A stretch of DNA of 64,000 nucleotides, from contig NC_092569.1 in assembly GCF_037975245.1 (NCBI RefSeq), forward strand, positions 18,023,501-18,087,500, written 5' to 3'. Source of the DNA: Apostichopus japonicus (Eukaryota; Echinodermata; Holothuroidea; Aspidochirotida; Stichopodidae). The translations under genes were made by a program, and so were the position numbers. Below, piece by piece: positions 51,319-64,000 of the stretch; position 1 is the first letter of the stretch, and every line of letters starts with the position of its first letter. Under the pieces are notes generated by a model. The model searched no databases and had not been told where the DNA came from. It was given only the letters and a program-made list of their open reading frames with translations.

Positions 51319-52060
51319 TAAACCTGTTACTTGGAATATATTGACAGAATATAATTAATCCACGTGATTGAATAAACAAAGATATTCTTCGTTTTAGATA
51401 TTTCCTACACCCATAGATATATTCCCGTCAGTTGGTACATCGGATCTATGAAAATCCAAATACACACGTCGGTAGTCGAATGTGTGCAGGTTTTAATCGA
51501 TTGTCCTCTTTTAGATATGCAAAATTATTACTACATAAACATGTCGATGTAATTTCAATACTTTTGTCCGCAATTAACGAATAAAGTGTGACACAAAATA
51601 ATGTAAATTGTGATATAAAGAACTTACTATGTGTATGATTGGCATTATGTTAACAAAAGCATTTTCAACTAGTTGCCTGCATCAAATGTCTATTGCTTAT
51701 CATTTTGTTTTCAAAGATAGCAGAAAATTAATGCGGCATGCTACTTTCACAAAGTTTGAAATTACTTTGCGTCTTTCAAGGTCAATTTATGAGGCTACCT
51801 TCATTAATGTCTGACTTCAGGATAAAATCTTCCTGGTTTATTCGAGAGAAAGAATAGTAATCAATGGTTGTAGTATCCATCCCAAGTGTAAAAACAAATC
51901 AAAGCACCACAGTACAGTTCCAAAACTTTAGATTATTTCTCATGCATTCATTGCACGCTATTATTACCTGAATGTTTTTCATCGCATGCCTCAGAGTATG
52001 AGTTCAATTTGATATGTGTTTGTTTATGCAGAACAAGGCACTACGGCTATTCAATTCATA
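51319..52060. other. Unique spacer, nothing recognised
   Basis: AT-rich sequence with one 61-codon chance frame. No motif seen. Confidence 0.45.
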
Positions 52061-52074
52061 TTCAATTCATAAGG

Positions 52075-53216
52075 ACAGATACGCCCGGACAATTAACCCC
52101 GAGGACAACCCCCCCCCCCCGGACAACTACCCACCCGGACAATTACCTCCTCGGACGAATACCCTCTAGACAATTACCCCCCGGATAAATAACTCCGTCC
52201 GAATATCCCCTGGACATATGCCGTTAACTATAGGGGACAGATGCAGCGACGGATACGCAGGTCTTTTTATGAGTTTAGTTTCCCGCGGGCCTCAACATAT
52301 ACCCTGGTCCCTCGGGCACTGCGAAAGGATTTTTACAATTGGGTGAGGGTGCCGGTTAAATTGGCACCACTAGGGTCGTCGTGTGCCTTGGCACCTTTAA
52401 CTTCCTCCCCACTTTTTAAGAAGATTCGAGCTTTCAAACATAAATACCCCAAACTCCTGGATAGTGTTTGGCAATGGACTGAAGCCAGGGGCGAGATAGG
52501 TGGGGACGACGGTTGAAGAAGCACGAGGGGGGGGGGGGGGTGGGTCAATCATGGTAGTAAGTATTAATTTACTATTAGTTATAGTGACACTATTCTGTAT
52601 TACTAATCTCCGAACAATTCCGGCTTATTGCGACTTACCAATTTTTAAGATTTCTGATGAGTAATTTTACTTGATGATTGGTTATGTTATGTTATGTTAG
52701 TTTTTGACACTATTAAATTTGGTTATATCAGAATAATAATCTGGTATATCTTTCATGGTCCTAATGGGCTTTCGTACTACGGGGTTCACCAGCTAAGGAT
52801 CCGCTTGGTTTACGGGCTCGGGGGGGGGGGGCGTGTTAGGTGGGGGATTGGGTGGGGGTGGGGACGGGGACTTGAGCGTAATCTGGTTTAGTTCGGGTAG
52901 TAACCTGGGTGAGGTGTATGTGCCGGTGTAATTCCCGAAGGTAATTGCCGGGGGTTGGGGGTAATTGTCCTCGGGGGTAATTGTCAGGGGTGTACTTGTC
53001 CGGGGGTAATTGTCTGGGGATACTTATCCTCGGGGTATTTGTCCTCTCGGGTGTATGTCCGGGGGGTAGTTATCCCGGGGGTAGTTGTCCTCGGAGGTGT
53101 TCGTCCTCGGGTTTTTTTGTCCGGGGGTGATTGTCAGGGGGTACTTGTCCCGGGGGTATGAGTCCGGGAGTATATGTCTGGGGGGTATTTGTCCAGGGTA
53201 GTTGTCCGGCAACCCT
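52075..53216. mobile_element. Foldback-like element with opposed tandem-repeat arms
   Basis: The left arm (about 52080-52215) is a degenerate array of CCCGGACAATTAC units. The right arm (about 52925-53210) is a longer array of the complement, GGGGGTAATTGTCC, about 17 units of 12-18 bp. The arms face each other as in foldback transposons. The right end reads CAGGGTTGCC on the minus strand, a plausible terminus, but the left end has no matching terminus. The interior is GC-richer, has G-runs near 52528 and 52820 and one 91-codon open frame (52241-52516) with no motif I know. Confidence 0.5.
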
Positions 53217-53904
53217 GATTTGAAGTGTTTAAACTGACTAAATTCCAGTCGGAAATCTACTGCATTATAAGAACAGGTGTCTCATGGTTATGTTTGTGTG
53301 CACAGTGTGCTACAAGACATATCTCAATAAAAATTAAAGTTGTCTCGTTCTGTGTTCACTTGCAATTCCTCTTATGGTTTAAAAATACAGTAAATAAACA
53401 AATTCACATGTTAGCCTACCAATACAAAGGGGGCTTACCATATAGTCGGGAAAATAACCGTCAATAACAACGACATCATAGTGTCAACTTAAATGGCAAT
53501 GATATGTTTTGGTAATATCTTTTCTATATCAGAGGCTCTATAAAACATTTGGATGAATTTATCACCATATTCACACAGTCAGGCACATACCTCATCAAAG
53601 TAGAAGGCATCCTTTGGGTAATTGTTTATTAAGTTAAGAGGTAGCACATTTATATGAGTCAATCAATTAATGTTGGTGTTAATCATTTGACAAAAAGTAG
53701 GATGAAGCTATAGAAAGAAGAAGAGAACAACTCATAATGTATTTCTGTATTTGTTCCTGCTAATTTATTTTAACAGATTCGTTATTATTCAGTATTGTCA
53801 AATCTTTACCCCACTATTTTAGCGTTATAAAATCGTTATCCACAGTGATTCACAATTGGCCAACACGCAAAATTTCCCAATGAAATCGAACATTTATCTA
53901 AATT
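53217..53904. other. Spacer between foldback-like element and Gene C 3' flank
   Basis: AT-rich, nothing recognised. Confidence 0.45.
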
Positions 53905-54215
53905 CTAAAATATAGTCAGAGTACTACCACAATTCCCTTCTCGTTCTATTACTCTTTTGTAAATACAAAACCTCGCTTACTCTTCTTTTTTGTCCTGATA
54001 GTTTATTGTTATCTGGAATACTCTGGCCAGCGAGGTTCATCGAAAGTAATGCATCGAACGTATGGAATATTTGTGGATTTTGAATCTTTACAGTAGGGAA
54101 GACTTAAGTACTGAATTATTTGCATTAGGGAATTACTGTTGAATAAGTAATTTACAGTATAAGTGAGGACGGTTTTTGGACAAAAAACATCCACAAAATG
54201 TCTTTTGTACGTCTT
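53905..54215. repeat. Gene C 3' flank shared with 34905-35215
   Basis: This is the partner of the 34905-35215 segment, ending about 27 bp from the Gene C stop. It probably includes the Gene C 3' UTR and polyadenylation region. Confidence 0.7.
54002..54007 (-). promoter_or_regulatory. Possible polyadenylation signal of Gene C
   Basis: This is the nearest minus-strand AATAAA after the Gene C stop, about 235 nt downstream, inside the segment shared with 34905-35215. Confidence 0.3.
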
Positions 54216-54241
54216 GTTCGCTTGGTGTCTTCAACACTTCA

Positions 54242-57200
54242 TCAGGTTCGAGGTCGTATTTTCATTTCTGTTGATCTTATGTTGTAATAACCACCGGGGA
54301 AATTATACCAATAAATGGTATAAGATCCAGTGTACGGTCGATTCAGGTCACAATAATAATAATAAGAGTACCACCATGCACTACTATAATACTCGGCAAG
54401 GTTATCAATAGAACCATAACTATAGTCGTCGTTGTCCTCATCGCGTGTAGAGAATTCTTCACCGTTGTGATAACGCATAGCGTCGTAACCTAGGTAAGAA
54501 GAGAACAAGAGTGTATCAAATCACGAACAGTAATAGAACGAAATGAGGTCGATACATACTACAAATCTGATAGTATTATAAAATATTGACTGGTCAGTTT
54601 ATGGAGCTATTAATTATTAAAACCTGACAGTTTTGCTCTTCTTATTATCTTTCTCTATTTTGTTTTAACCACGAGCTGTACTCTGTATGAGTTATTGTGT
54701 GATATTGTGACAGGTCTAATCATGTCATCGCGCATACATCTCAGCATTTTGTATACGAAGTGGTCAATAGAGAAGATATGGTGTGTGTACATATTGCCTG
54801 TTATGTTGCTCCAATATTTGTTATAGCACTAATAATTTGTAGGAAAAAACCCACCTTTGTGTGATAATGTGATCGTTTGTTCGAGATATCTATCGGCATG
54901 AGCCACTGGAGGTATTTAACATGAGACAGTTAGTTTAATACGTGCTTGTATTTCGTTCATTATATGAAACTAAATGAAATATTTATAATATAGTTGTTTT
55001 GCATAACGTTGACGGTATGACATTAAGCCGGTTTTTATTTACTTCGTTTCGGGTTTACATTTTTAGTTATACCACTCTGGATATTTAAAAAATAAATAAC
55101 CTCTCTCTCTTTCTTGATAAATCATGATGCTATATTTAATCATTGTGACTAAACTTGTTGGGGTGGATAATAGAGGACGCACTGCATAAATATTTTGATA
55201 TAAATGGCTATATCCATTTGAAATTTGTGATTGTGGAGCTCCATGTATTTTACTTCACACTTAAAGCTGGTATTCCATGTCATATACACTGGGACGTTAC
55301 GGCATGCCAAAAACATATTACATATGTCCAGCCTGGTCGATTAAATGTGGTGAGAAGCTACGACGAACAGTCACATTTCAAATAAATATCTACGAGGTTT
55401 ATCTATCATTCGCCCGATCTTGGATACATCTAGTCATCTCGATGCAGTTAATTCATGTTTAATTGACATTGTTGCGTACTATGACATGTAAATATCATCG
55501 CCTAGTTTAATTTACAGCACATATAGCTGCTCTCGTACGTATGATATTATCTTCTACTTAATGTAAAGTTAACAGTGGATTCTCATTAGAGATTTTTCTT
55601 TGTCTATCAAGCACTTAGCTTGGGGTAACTTCCCAAAGATGATTTCAACGTAGTAAAAGTATATAGTCGAATATGCCAAAACGACATACCTTATATGGCT
55701 AATCACATTGTTGCTACTATGGATATGACACATTTTTCATATTTCAAGTCCGTTTGATCATAGGTCATTTAGCTATGATTTTAAAATGTAGTTGGGAAAG
55801 AAGAAGAAGAACTCACCTACTGTACTGGAAGAGTCATAACCACTGACGCTGAGTAAGTAATTAGTTCCCTCATTGCCTACGCTGAAGGAACTGTACTTAG
55901 CATAGTAATGTTCTCCAGATTTGGAAACAAAGTCTATTCTTAGTTCATATTGAGTTTGGCTCGTTAACGCTGCAAGTTTGTCATTTCCAAGCCAGAAACT
56001 TCCATTGAAGTCGCCGAAACCCTCTTTGTAATCGTCCCAGTATAGGTTAAAGTCGACACTACTATCAACACGGCGTTGAAAAACCTGAAAGTTCAGTAAT
56101 TAGGAGAAAAGGGACTTAATCATTAATAAAGCTGGTTATCTATCTCGAATGAACGGTAACAACTTTGCTGCAAGAGTTATCATACATTTTCATAAACTTG
56201 GTATTAATTCAGATGCAAAAGTCAAAATATTTCATTGCTTCTCCAACGGTAGAAGTGGAGCTTGTACTTTCATGCATATGATGAAATGAATTTAGGATAA
56301 AATTTCGATTTGAAAATCTCTTCCTGCAATGCAGTTTCTTTTCAAATAAACCCGAACAAGACATGTCAAAAGCGACGTGTCTAGGCAACAACAATTGTAC
56401 ATTATAAGTAGAACTCCATTAATCAATCGCTATGTTGATCGTCTATATAGGACGAAACATACATGACTCTCCAATTTGATCGAATATAACCTAGACTTAC
56501 TTTAAATCATACTTATGCTGAGATAAAAGAAATATTCTTACCAGAAAAGTTTTCCACGATACAGGAAACAAAAATCAATCAACTTTATAGACCCTCAACT
56601 CCACTATCCCAGTTCCCTTACAATAAGACAGGAACCGCTTTAGACTAAGTTTCAAAGTTCACAAACTTTTTTGTGAGATTTAATATCTTACAGCGTCCAG
56701 ATGGACCACTGCATTTCCTTTTATAATCAGTTGTGAACCTGATAAGAAGTACAACAATGACTTCGAAATTTAAATGAATGGAATATTTAACCTGAAATAA
56801 CAAACACATGAATGGACAATCAGTTACATACCAACCAGCCTCCTCCATCTGTGACATCGCACGTGACCTGAAATGGCACATCTTGCCCAGCTGGTTGTAT
56901 ACTTTGGATGCTATTCGATATTTCTCCTCTAAATCCACCACAGTCTGGGGAAGTGGCTTGAGTACACCGGACTCCGTCGCCCGTGTACCCTGTGTTACAG
57001 TAACACTTTAATATACCTCGTCGTTCCTCACAGTTAGCATTGGGACTGCACCGGTATGTATCATCACAGCTTAACAGACCGCTGTTGCAAGAACATCGTT
57101 TGGTACAAGAAGGGTTCACATATACTTCACCTTCCTAACGAGATAAAACGGTGATCGTTTGAAGTAATTACATGATACGAAAATCCTTCAATGGGAATAC

Positions 57201-60200
57201 TCAATGTTTCATGTCAAGGCATAATGAGCAGAGCAATAGGTGACATTCCTTCATAAAATTAGTGGAGCTGCAGGGTAAATGTTTTACGTTTTTAAAATTT
57301 ATCATTTCACGCACTATAATAACTATTTTGTTCCGGCATTTCTCCTCATTGTAAATTAGTTTGATACGTAAACATTTAGGAAATGGTATCTTACCGCTAG
57401 AACTACTCCTTGGCCTTTCTCCGTTTCCTCTATGAAGCAACCACAGTCCTCTCTAGGTATACAGTCTTCCTCGTCCATCAAGAACCCATCGGGACAAACG
57501 CAAGTGGGTGTACTAGAGCATGATTCGGTACATGTAGGATCGGCACATGAACCTTCGCATTTACACCTGTTGAGAACCTTGTTGGTAGGACACCACTCGA
57601 TGCATGGGTCTGGAATAGGAATAACGATTAAGTTACGACATCAAAAAGGAAAGCTTTATGCAAAGTGTCTTATGATCTATTATCTCAATAACACATCATG
57701 TTCATAAATTATCATTTGATATTGAATAAAAATGCAAAACATGCTTCACAGTTAAAACGACATATCTAAATAAACCAATGGAATAAATAGCAAACCGCTC
57801 TCTGCCCTTACTAGATGAACAAAATACATCGATTTATGAAGAAACTAAGTCTGAGCTAAGTGCTTGATAGCAGTGGCCAACAACGTGCTCATGAAAGTAA
57901 ATTTACATGCTGCAAAATGAATATTAAATATTACTACGAGCTCATTCATCTAAAGATACCTTGGTTAATGGCATGAATGTCAGGTTGGTTCAGGTGGGAA
58001 GTATATCGTTAGTAAGCGAAACATTCCCGCTCTGTATCACACCGCAGGTCAAACATATTAATATCATCGAATTATTTAAACATGTGTGAACAGCAAAAAT
58101 CGCAATATTTTAATTTCAATGTTTAACGATTATCAAACATATTAAATGTCACTTCGGGCGAGAAACGTGTCCAGTTAAGAAGTGTATCAGTTTAATAACC
58201 CACCTGTTGCTCCGGTATACTCTCCAGTGCTAACCAGTTTGTAATGACTGAAGTTGTCACTGATGCGGAAAGTTTCATACGTCACGAAGAATGAACAACC
58301 GGATTCTGTAGTTATATCCATGCGGAGCTGATATTTCCTCTGATTGGTGATGTAGGATATCTTCTCATTGCCGAGCCAAAATTCATGAGAAAGGAAACCA
58401 AAACCGTTTTCATATTCGTCCCAAGTACGATTGAAGTTGATTGAACTATCCTTTCGTCTCTGTATGACCTGTAGAAATAATTTGAGACATAAAAATATTA
58501 AACTGATTGAATTGCAAGACCGTTAGTTATTACCTGTAAGACAAGTGTGAAACAAAAGAAAGGCAAAACTATACTGAAACATGGAACAAACAACCTGCAG
58601 AAAGAGAAGAATGAGATAATATAAACAAATTAAAATCACTTACAAACCACACCAAATGTATATTGATGCGAATACTATATATATATTACCAATATATGAG
58701 TTGTGTCATCTTCGGCAATTTAGTATTCGTATTGAAGTCAGGAATATGTGGAAAGTATTAAAACGTATTGGAAAACCATGTAGGAATATAAGTATGGTGC
58801 AGACTGCTTTTGCGAAAGAGCATGACAGATGATTCGACCAACCTTTTTTTGTAAGACATAAATATTGTGTAAAGCTTGCCGAGCCCAATGTAACATCAAA
58901 CTATATATTATTACATCATACTAATATGAAAAGTTCTGTAGTATGAGAAATGTATTATTTCAACAAGAATAATTTCAATTGTGGTGACAAATCTTGCAAT
59001 GTAATTACAACATTCACAGTATAAAATACAACACCTACCGTCCATCCACCATCACCTAGACTGTTGTTACAAGATACTTCAAAAGGTTCAGGATAGCCGT
59101 CTGGTTTGATGACGTAAACACCATCGTTTCTAGACGATGGACATTGGCTTAGCACTTCATGGCAGTCTCGTGGATATTCAGCACGTTGGTAGAGGAAAAA
59201 CGATGACGCTAAAAGGAAAAGGTAACACAACATAAGCATAACTTACATTAAGCTAAGTGGTTTCATAACTCCGGAGACACTTGTGTAACAACAGAGATCA
59301 TATGGCCTACCTTTAGTGTTTACTTTGTCAATGTTCACAACTACTTGCGTCATTTCCTGATCACGTTATAAAAGTTTGGCATGGGCAATTACGTAGATGT
59401 GATTTTAAAATCTAGTTACTATTACTTACTGGTCTGTACTATTTCAAACATTTTCCATTTTTTTTTAAGTCACTCGTTTTATCTTATATCCCTGAAAAAT
59501 TTGGTAAGTTAAGCATTTGAATAATATGTAGCAAATTAAAAACCTCATTTTAAAGACGATCAATATTTTTTTAACAAATTTCGTTTCCTATACATCATAA
59601 TTTTCATACACAAAAAGTACTAAAGTAAACAAATTATCTTTAAAAAAATTAAAAGTCTTTGAAGTTACATAGTGCTTATTATACTCACAAATGTTATGTT
59701 AACAACATATGATATCTTTGAAGATACTTCCCAAACGATTTGTATATCTTATACGTTCATAATTGTTTGGAAATTCTGCAAATGTTATGATATAGTTGTA
59801 TCTTAAAGACAGACAATATTACTATCACTCGTCTTTGGAAATTAGCTTGTGGTTGGGGCAATGGGGAAGGAGAATGGAGAGGGGAGAGGATATACGGGTA
59901 AGAAAATGCTACAACGTTGTTAACGTTTTAAAGTTTTTAATATAATAGAAATTAACATGATAGAAATGCTACAATGTTGCTACAACGTTGCTACAAAGCT
60001 GTTAACGTTTTATAGTTTTTAATATGATAGAAATTAACTTGAAGCATTCTTTAGAGTTAACATTCTTTAGAAATTAACATTCTTTAGAAATTAACAGTCT
60101 TTAGAAATAAACATTCTTTGAAATTAAAATTCTTAGAAGCTGCATAGTGCTTATTATACTCACAATAGTTATGCTAACAACGTATGATATCTTTGACGAT

Positions 60201-63200
60201 ACTTCCCAAACGATTTTTATATCATATACGTACATAATTGTTTGGAAATTCTCCAAATGTTATGATATAGTTGTATCTTAAAGACAAACAATATTATTTC
60301 CACTCGTCTTTGGAGATTAGCTTGTGGTTGGGGCAAAGGGGAAGGAGAAGGGAGAAGGGAGAGGAGATAAGGGTAAAAATGCTACAACGTTTTGAAGTTT
60401 TTAATGAGATAGAAACACTCACTTAACGTTTGGTCTCCGAGGTCACTAATACTCCTTTTACGTTCCGGCTAAAATAAGGTCAAAATATTGAATTAAAATG
60501 ATCGTCCAATAAAAACAGTGTACAATTATATAGTAAAATTTTCAACGTTACATATTTCTTACATTCTCCTATGTAAAGGTAAGTCCTACTTTTTATTTTA
60601 TTTTCTCATGCATTGATAACTATATTTTACATAGCTGCTTGTTATTTAAGGACAAGTTGGAGAAAAGTTATTGACTCAGTCGTGTATCTGTGTTAGTAGA
60701 TAGCTGCCGTTTATTGAAGACAAAAAGAAAACAATATAGATACAACAAAAGTTTGGTTGAGTTATGGAGGAGTATGACAAGAAGTATGATAAGCAGTTTT
60801 AATTTTTACGTGAATTTAGGTGAATATTGAAGATTAAAAGTAATCCGATAAAGATGGCATTTCTCTCAGTACAAAACACAAAGGAGGAACGTTTAGGTTT
60901 ACGTTTAGCATTGTCTTGAAACATATTTTGATTTGTTTTGTTTTAATATCCCATACATTCAGGTAGTTTCTATGCCCATCAATTTCTTCTAGATAATGAA
61001 CATTTACTATATGCTCATTAGGTATCACCTTTTTGATATGTCTTCTGTAGTTTAAAACAATTATTATTAATTTTAAAGGAGACTTATTGGTTAATAACGA
61101 TTCTGTTCTAATGTATGATAACGTTCGATAGAAGTTTTGTAGAAAACATAAATATATGAAAGAACCATGTGAATCTTCAAATGATCTTGATTATTAATGG
61201 AACAATTTTTCTTTCATTAACAGCTGTTTGGGATAAACCTGACGTTGATTAAAATTTGTAGCGACAACGAACTGACAACGACATCAGCGATTATATCAAA
61301 GGACAATTCTTATAACAGCAACGTTTGGATGAGTTAAGTTAGTATATATTTTGATTTTCTTTATTGCCATTGTCCATTTACATTAATTTAGTACATAAAC
61401 TAAATAAATGATACTAGTTAAGTAGTTAATTAAGTCGACATCGTATTTAATGTAAAATATTTAGAACAATTATCTTTTATCAACTATGCATCTTTAGAGC
61501 TTACGAAACATTCTATGAAAAGGTAGATTAAACATTTTTGGCAGACCAAAATAACGCTTTTTGATATTACAGAGAACAAAATGAACACAATACGCTAATC
61601 GTTTGACGTTTATTGCAGCGGTATGTTATTAAAATAATGATAAAATAAAATTATATCATTATTTCGTAATTTAACTAAATATTTTGTAGAATTTTAACTT
61701 AAACATGGTCCTTTAAATTTGAAAAAAAAAACGTTGTCTGTGCATAGACGACAAATGGAATTGATAGGCATTTATCAATTATCATGTAACTAAAGTAACT
61801 GTTCATGACCTTTAGGTTGAATTAATGATTGAAATAATGTATTGTCATATAACTTAGAGTTGACTTGAGAAAATGACTTGGTTAGAACACTGATTAAGTT
61901 CAAAAGTAGCAACCTGCGTAATGACTTTTTCAATAAAATTGTTCACATTATAATTAGGAAAAGTCTTTAACTACTTCGATACGTTATCATGATATTCCAA
62001 CAAGTATTCTAAGTTCAAGAGTTGACACCGTGAGCATTGACTTTTTTCAAGAAACTACAACGGTACGTTATCATGATTTTCCAATAAAGTAAATCAAAAA
62101 GAATTTGGGTGACAGAATCAACCATTAAAATGGTTCTTCCATATCCACTGGGTGTTTGTAAGATAAATTTAAAGTTTTCAAGAAGGTAGATTTTTGTCAA
62201 AGCTGAATATTCTCAGATACCTATTCAAAATTGCACCGACTGAATCTTCGATATCTCCAAACGACGGAAAGAAAATTCACTGTTGCTTCTTTTTTTTTTT
62301 TTAAACTCGTTAGTATATGTTAGCAAACTAGATCTGCGTAGTCAAGATTTCTCTTTTGTTGAATATTTTGTAACATTTTCATAATGCGAAATAGCGGTAT
62401 TTAAATATATTAACATTAACATATTAAAACAACGTGTTGGAAGTAGTGTCAAAAGTTGTTTCCTATAGTTAGCAGTGTTCTATGGAAAAGTCTAGACTGT
62501 TCAAAGGAAATTCAGTTTATGGTTCGGATCGGGATTTTCAAGATTAAAGCATTTATTGACTAAAGCACTTAATCTAAACTGATGAAGAACCTGTTGTCAT
62601 TTGCTTGATTTTGATTTGAAGAAGATATTAATCTAAGTGTAAAAATTACAACGTAGGCATTTGGTAAGATAACAATGTTTTTTGTGTAAAAAATGTCGTC
62701 GAATAGTATTTATTAATTAACTCTCCAATTGCCATCAAATATAGACATTTAAACTTTCTGATGTAAACTTCAGAAAGGTAAAATAACTATTAGGCTATAT
62801 GAATGTTACATTTTTATTTTATGTGGATAAGGGAAATTTAATTATTAAATGATAGATAGATCAACGTTATATTTAAACTGAAGAAGCCGTAAAGTAGAAA
62901 GTCTCGTATTACCCGTGTAAATGTTAAATAATCAGTAAAGAATTAGAAAAAAAATATAGGGGTAGTGAAAGGGGTATATTATCGGTTGGAGCATACTAGA
63001 CAAACTTTAGTAAGTTAAAGTAGACACTGCTTTAACGTTATAAACCTCTCAATTCATTTTGCTGTGGTAGATTAGCCTATATTAGAGCAACGATTTTCTG
63101 TTTATGGTGTTTATAGGTATATTATTTTAATATTGAATTTCTCTTTCTATTTCCTTCGTGTCTGTCAAAAAATTACGTTTCTATAACAACGAAAAAGCGC

Positions 63201-63825
63201 AATAATTCAAAGTACATTAAGTATAAATCGCGGCTAAAGAAGATACTCCGCATTTCCTTATTTTCAACGACAATGTATTTTACAGTTCACAGTGTGTCTA
63301 TATTTCGTAGATTAAATTAATATGAATTGATTATATGTACTTTAATTGAAAGAATTCGTCTAATGGTTTCTTGAACAGAGTCATTATTATAGAAATTAAG
63401 ATTAAGATTATGTAAAATATACCCTTTGGTAAATGTGTTCTATACTACTATTTGATTAACTAATATGAAGCTTAAAACGCGAAACAATAAATTAACAACC
63501 AGTACGTGTGACTAAATCGAATTCGACTTCATTATTACTGTTAGTAAGCATTTTGAAGTAATATTTTTATCTCTTAGATAGATCAAGTGAAAGTAAATGA
63601 AGTAAATTACCAAAGGAGAGTGTAACAAGGTTTAACATTGCAGATCGAAAACAATCAATTGAGTTCTGCTTAAACATCGAAATGGTAACTTTACAGATGT
63701 TACACCTGAAATATAAAAGTAAAAGAAAAACTTACCCCTTCTTGAGAAGACACGCTGCTGGAAATAAAAATGATGAGAAACAGAGAGGTTAAACCTCCAC
63801 AATGTCTTCTAAACAAGTACAACAT
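54242..63825 (-). CDS. Gene C: secreted FBG-TIL-EGF-FBG protein, 534 aa
   Basis: Eight exons on the minus strand: 63736-63825, 60423-60468, 59039-59208, 58204-58468, 57395-57609, 56832-57134, 55817-56084, 54242-54489, totalling 1605 nt without a stop. The architecture is that of Gene B. Exons 1-5 and the first third of exon 6 are nearly the same as in A and B. From the EGF repeat onward the sequence diverges: YCNTGYTGDGVRC, one codon fewer before PFQV, WDDYKEGFGDFNG in exon 7. In exon 8 the calcium loop D469-E-D-N-D473 is kept, but the conserved cysteine seven residues later is L483 and a GSID insertion precedes it, leaving the later YYC without its usual partner. The first exon has H-C-G-G where A and B have H-R-G-G. 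The reading frame is intact, so it is probably a working gene, though folding of the last FBG subdomain may differ. Confidence 0.8.
59653..60420. repeat. Intron 2 tandem duplication in Gene C with expanded 17-bp minisatellite
   Basis: This is the same two-unit duplication, but the offset is about 475 bp because the 17-bp motif TTAACATTCTTTAGAAA between the units (60045-60125) has about five copies, against about three in Gene A. Confidence 0.65.
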
Positions 63826-64000
63826 TGTACAAAGTTACCTCTTGCAGTATAAAGTTGGAATGAATGTGAAATCCATACTGCTGCAATTACGCCAGATACG
63901 ATTGGCCCGGGATAATACAGTGGTGTTAGGCAACCATTGTCATACTCCTTCGTCTAGACATATTATTATTATTATTATTATTATATTAGTATTTCTGTCA
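63826..64000. other. Start of Gene C 5' flank
   Basis: Homologous to 8374-8548 and 47892-48070. The ATT run at 63961-63985 is longer than in block A. The window ends here. Confidence 0.6.

Larger units (their letters stand above)
57010..64000. repeat. Segmental duplication, block C (high-identity part)
   Basis: From about 57010 to the window end the sequence tracks block A (about 1400-8550) and block B (about 40900-48070). Left of 57010, inside exon 6 of Gene C, near-identity stops: the exon 6-7 intron and exons 7-8 are clearly older paralogues. The right end is cut by the window. Confidence 0.75.

Noticed and set aside
52925-53210. CRISPR-like regular repeats
   Set aside because: Units are contiguous and degenerate with no spacers, and they mirror an inverted array; this fits a transposon arm in a eukaryotic genome.

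Overview
The window is animal nuclear DNA: AT-rich, with GT-AG introns, microsatellites, a LINE 3' end and DNA-transposon debris. Every gene I can support belongs to one family, secreted proteins with a fibrinogen C-terminal domain (FBG; also called FReD, as in ficolins, tenascins and invertebrate FREPs). A tandem expansion of this kind, together with the look of the FBG sequences, fits an echinoderm, most likely a sea cucumber, where secreted fibrinogen-like proteins are known. The taxon is an inference and was not tested.

Layout: Gene A (minus, 458-8373, its last exon lies left of the window); an isolated FBG terminal-exon relic (10.8 kb); a 5'-truncated LINE (11.0-11.6 kb); Gene D (plus, 12613-15443); Gene E (plus, 18499-24650); Gene F (plus, 29501-32714); Gene B (minus, 47891 down to 38121); a second FBG relic broken by a TTAA-flanked transposon (49.7-50.6 kb); a foldback-like element (52.1-53.2 kb); Gene C (minus, 63825 down to 54242). 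A, B and C are paralogues carried on segmental duplications: about 11 kb of block A matches block B, and the upper 7 kb of block C matches both.

D, E and F encode ordinary small FBG proteins (312, 306 and 296 aa): signal peptide, short linker, one FBG domain split over three exons with phases 1-0-1. A, B and C are larger (B 535 aa, C 534 aa). Their spliced order is signal peptide, basic linker, a first FBG lacking its C-terminal third, a TIL domain, a TILa/VWC-like cysteine module, an EGF-like repeat, then a complete second FBG. The fused truncated-FBG/TIL/EGF/FBG architecture is the most unusual thing here. All exon junctions agree in phase, so I treat each as one gene, with 8 coding exons in B and C.

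All products look secreted, so they probably act extracellularly as lectin-like, immune or matrix proteins. That role comes from the family and is not shown by the sequence. The spaces between genes hold duplicated flanks, transposon remnants and simple repeats. No tRNA, rRNA or CRISPR array was seen.
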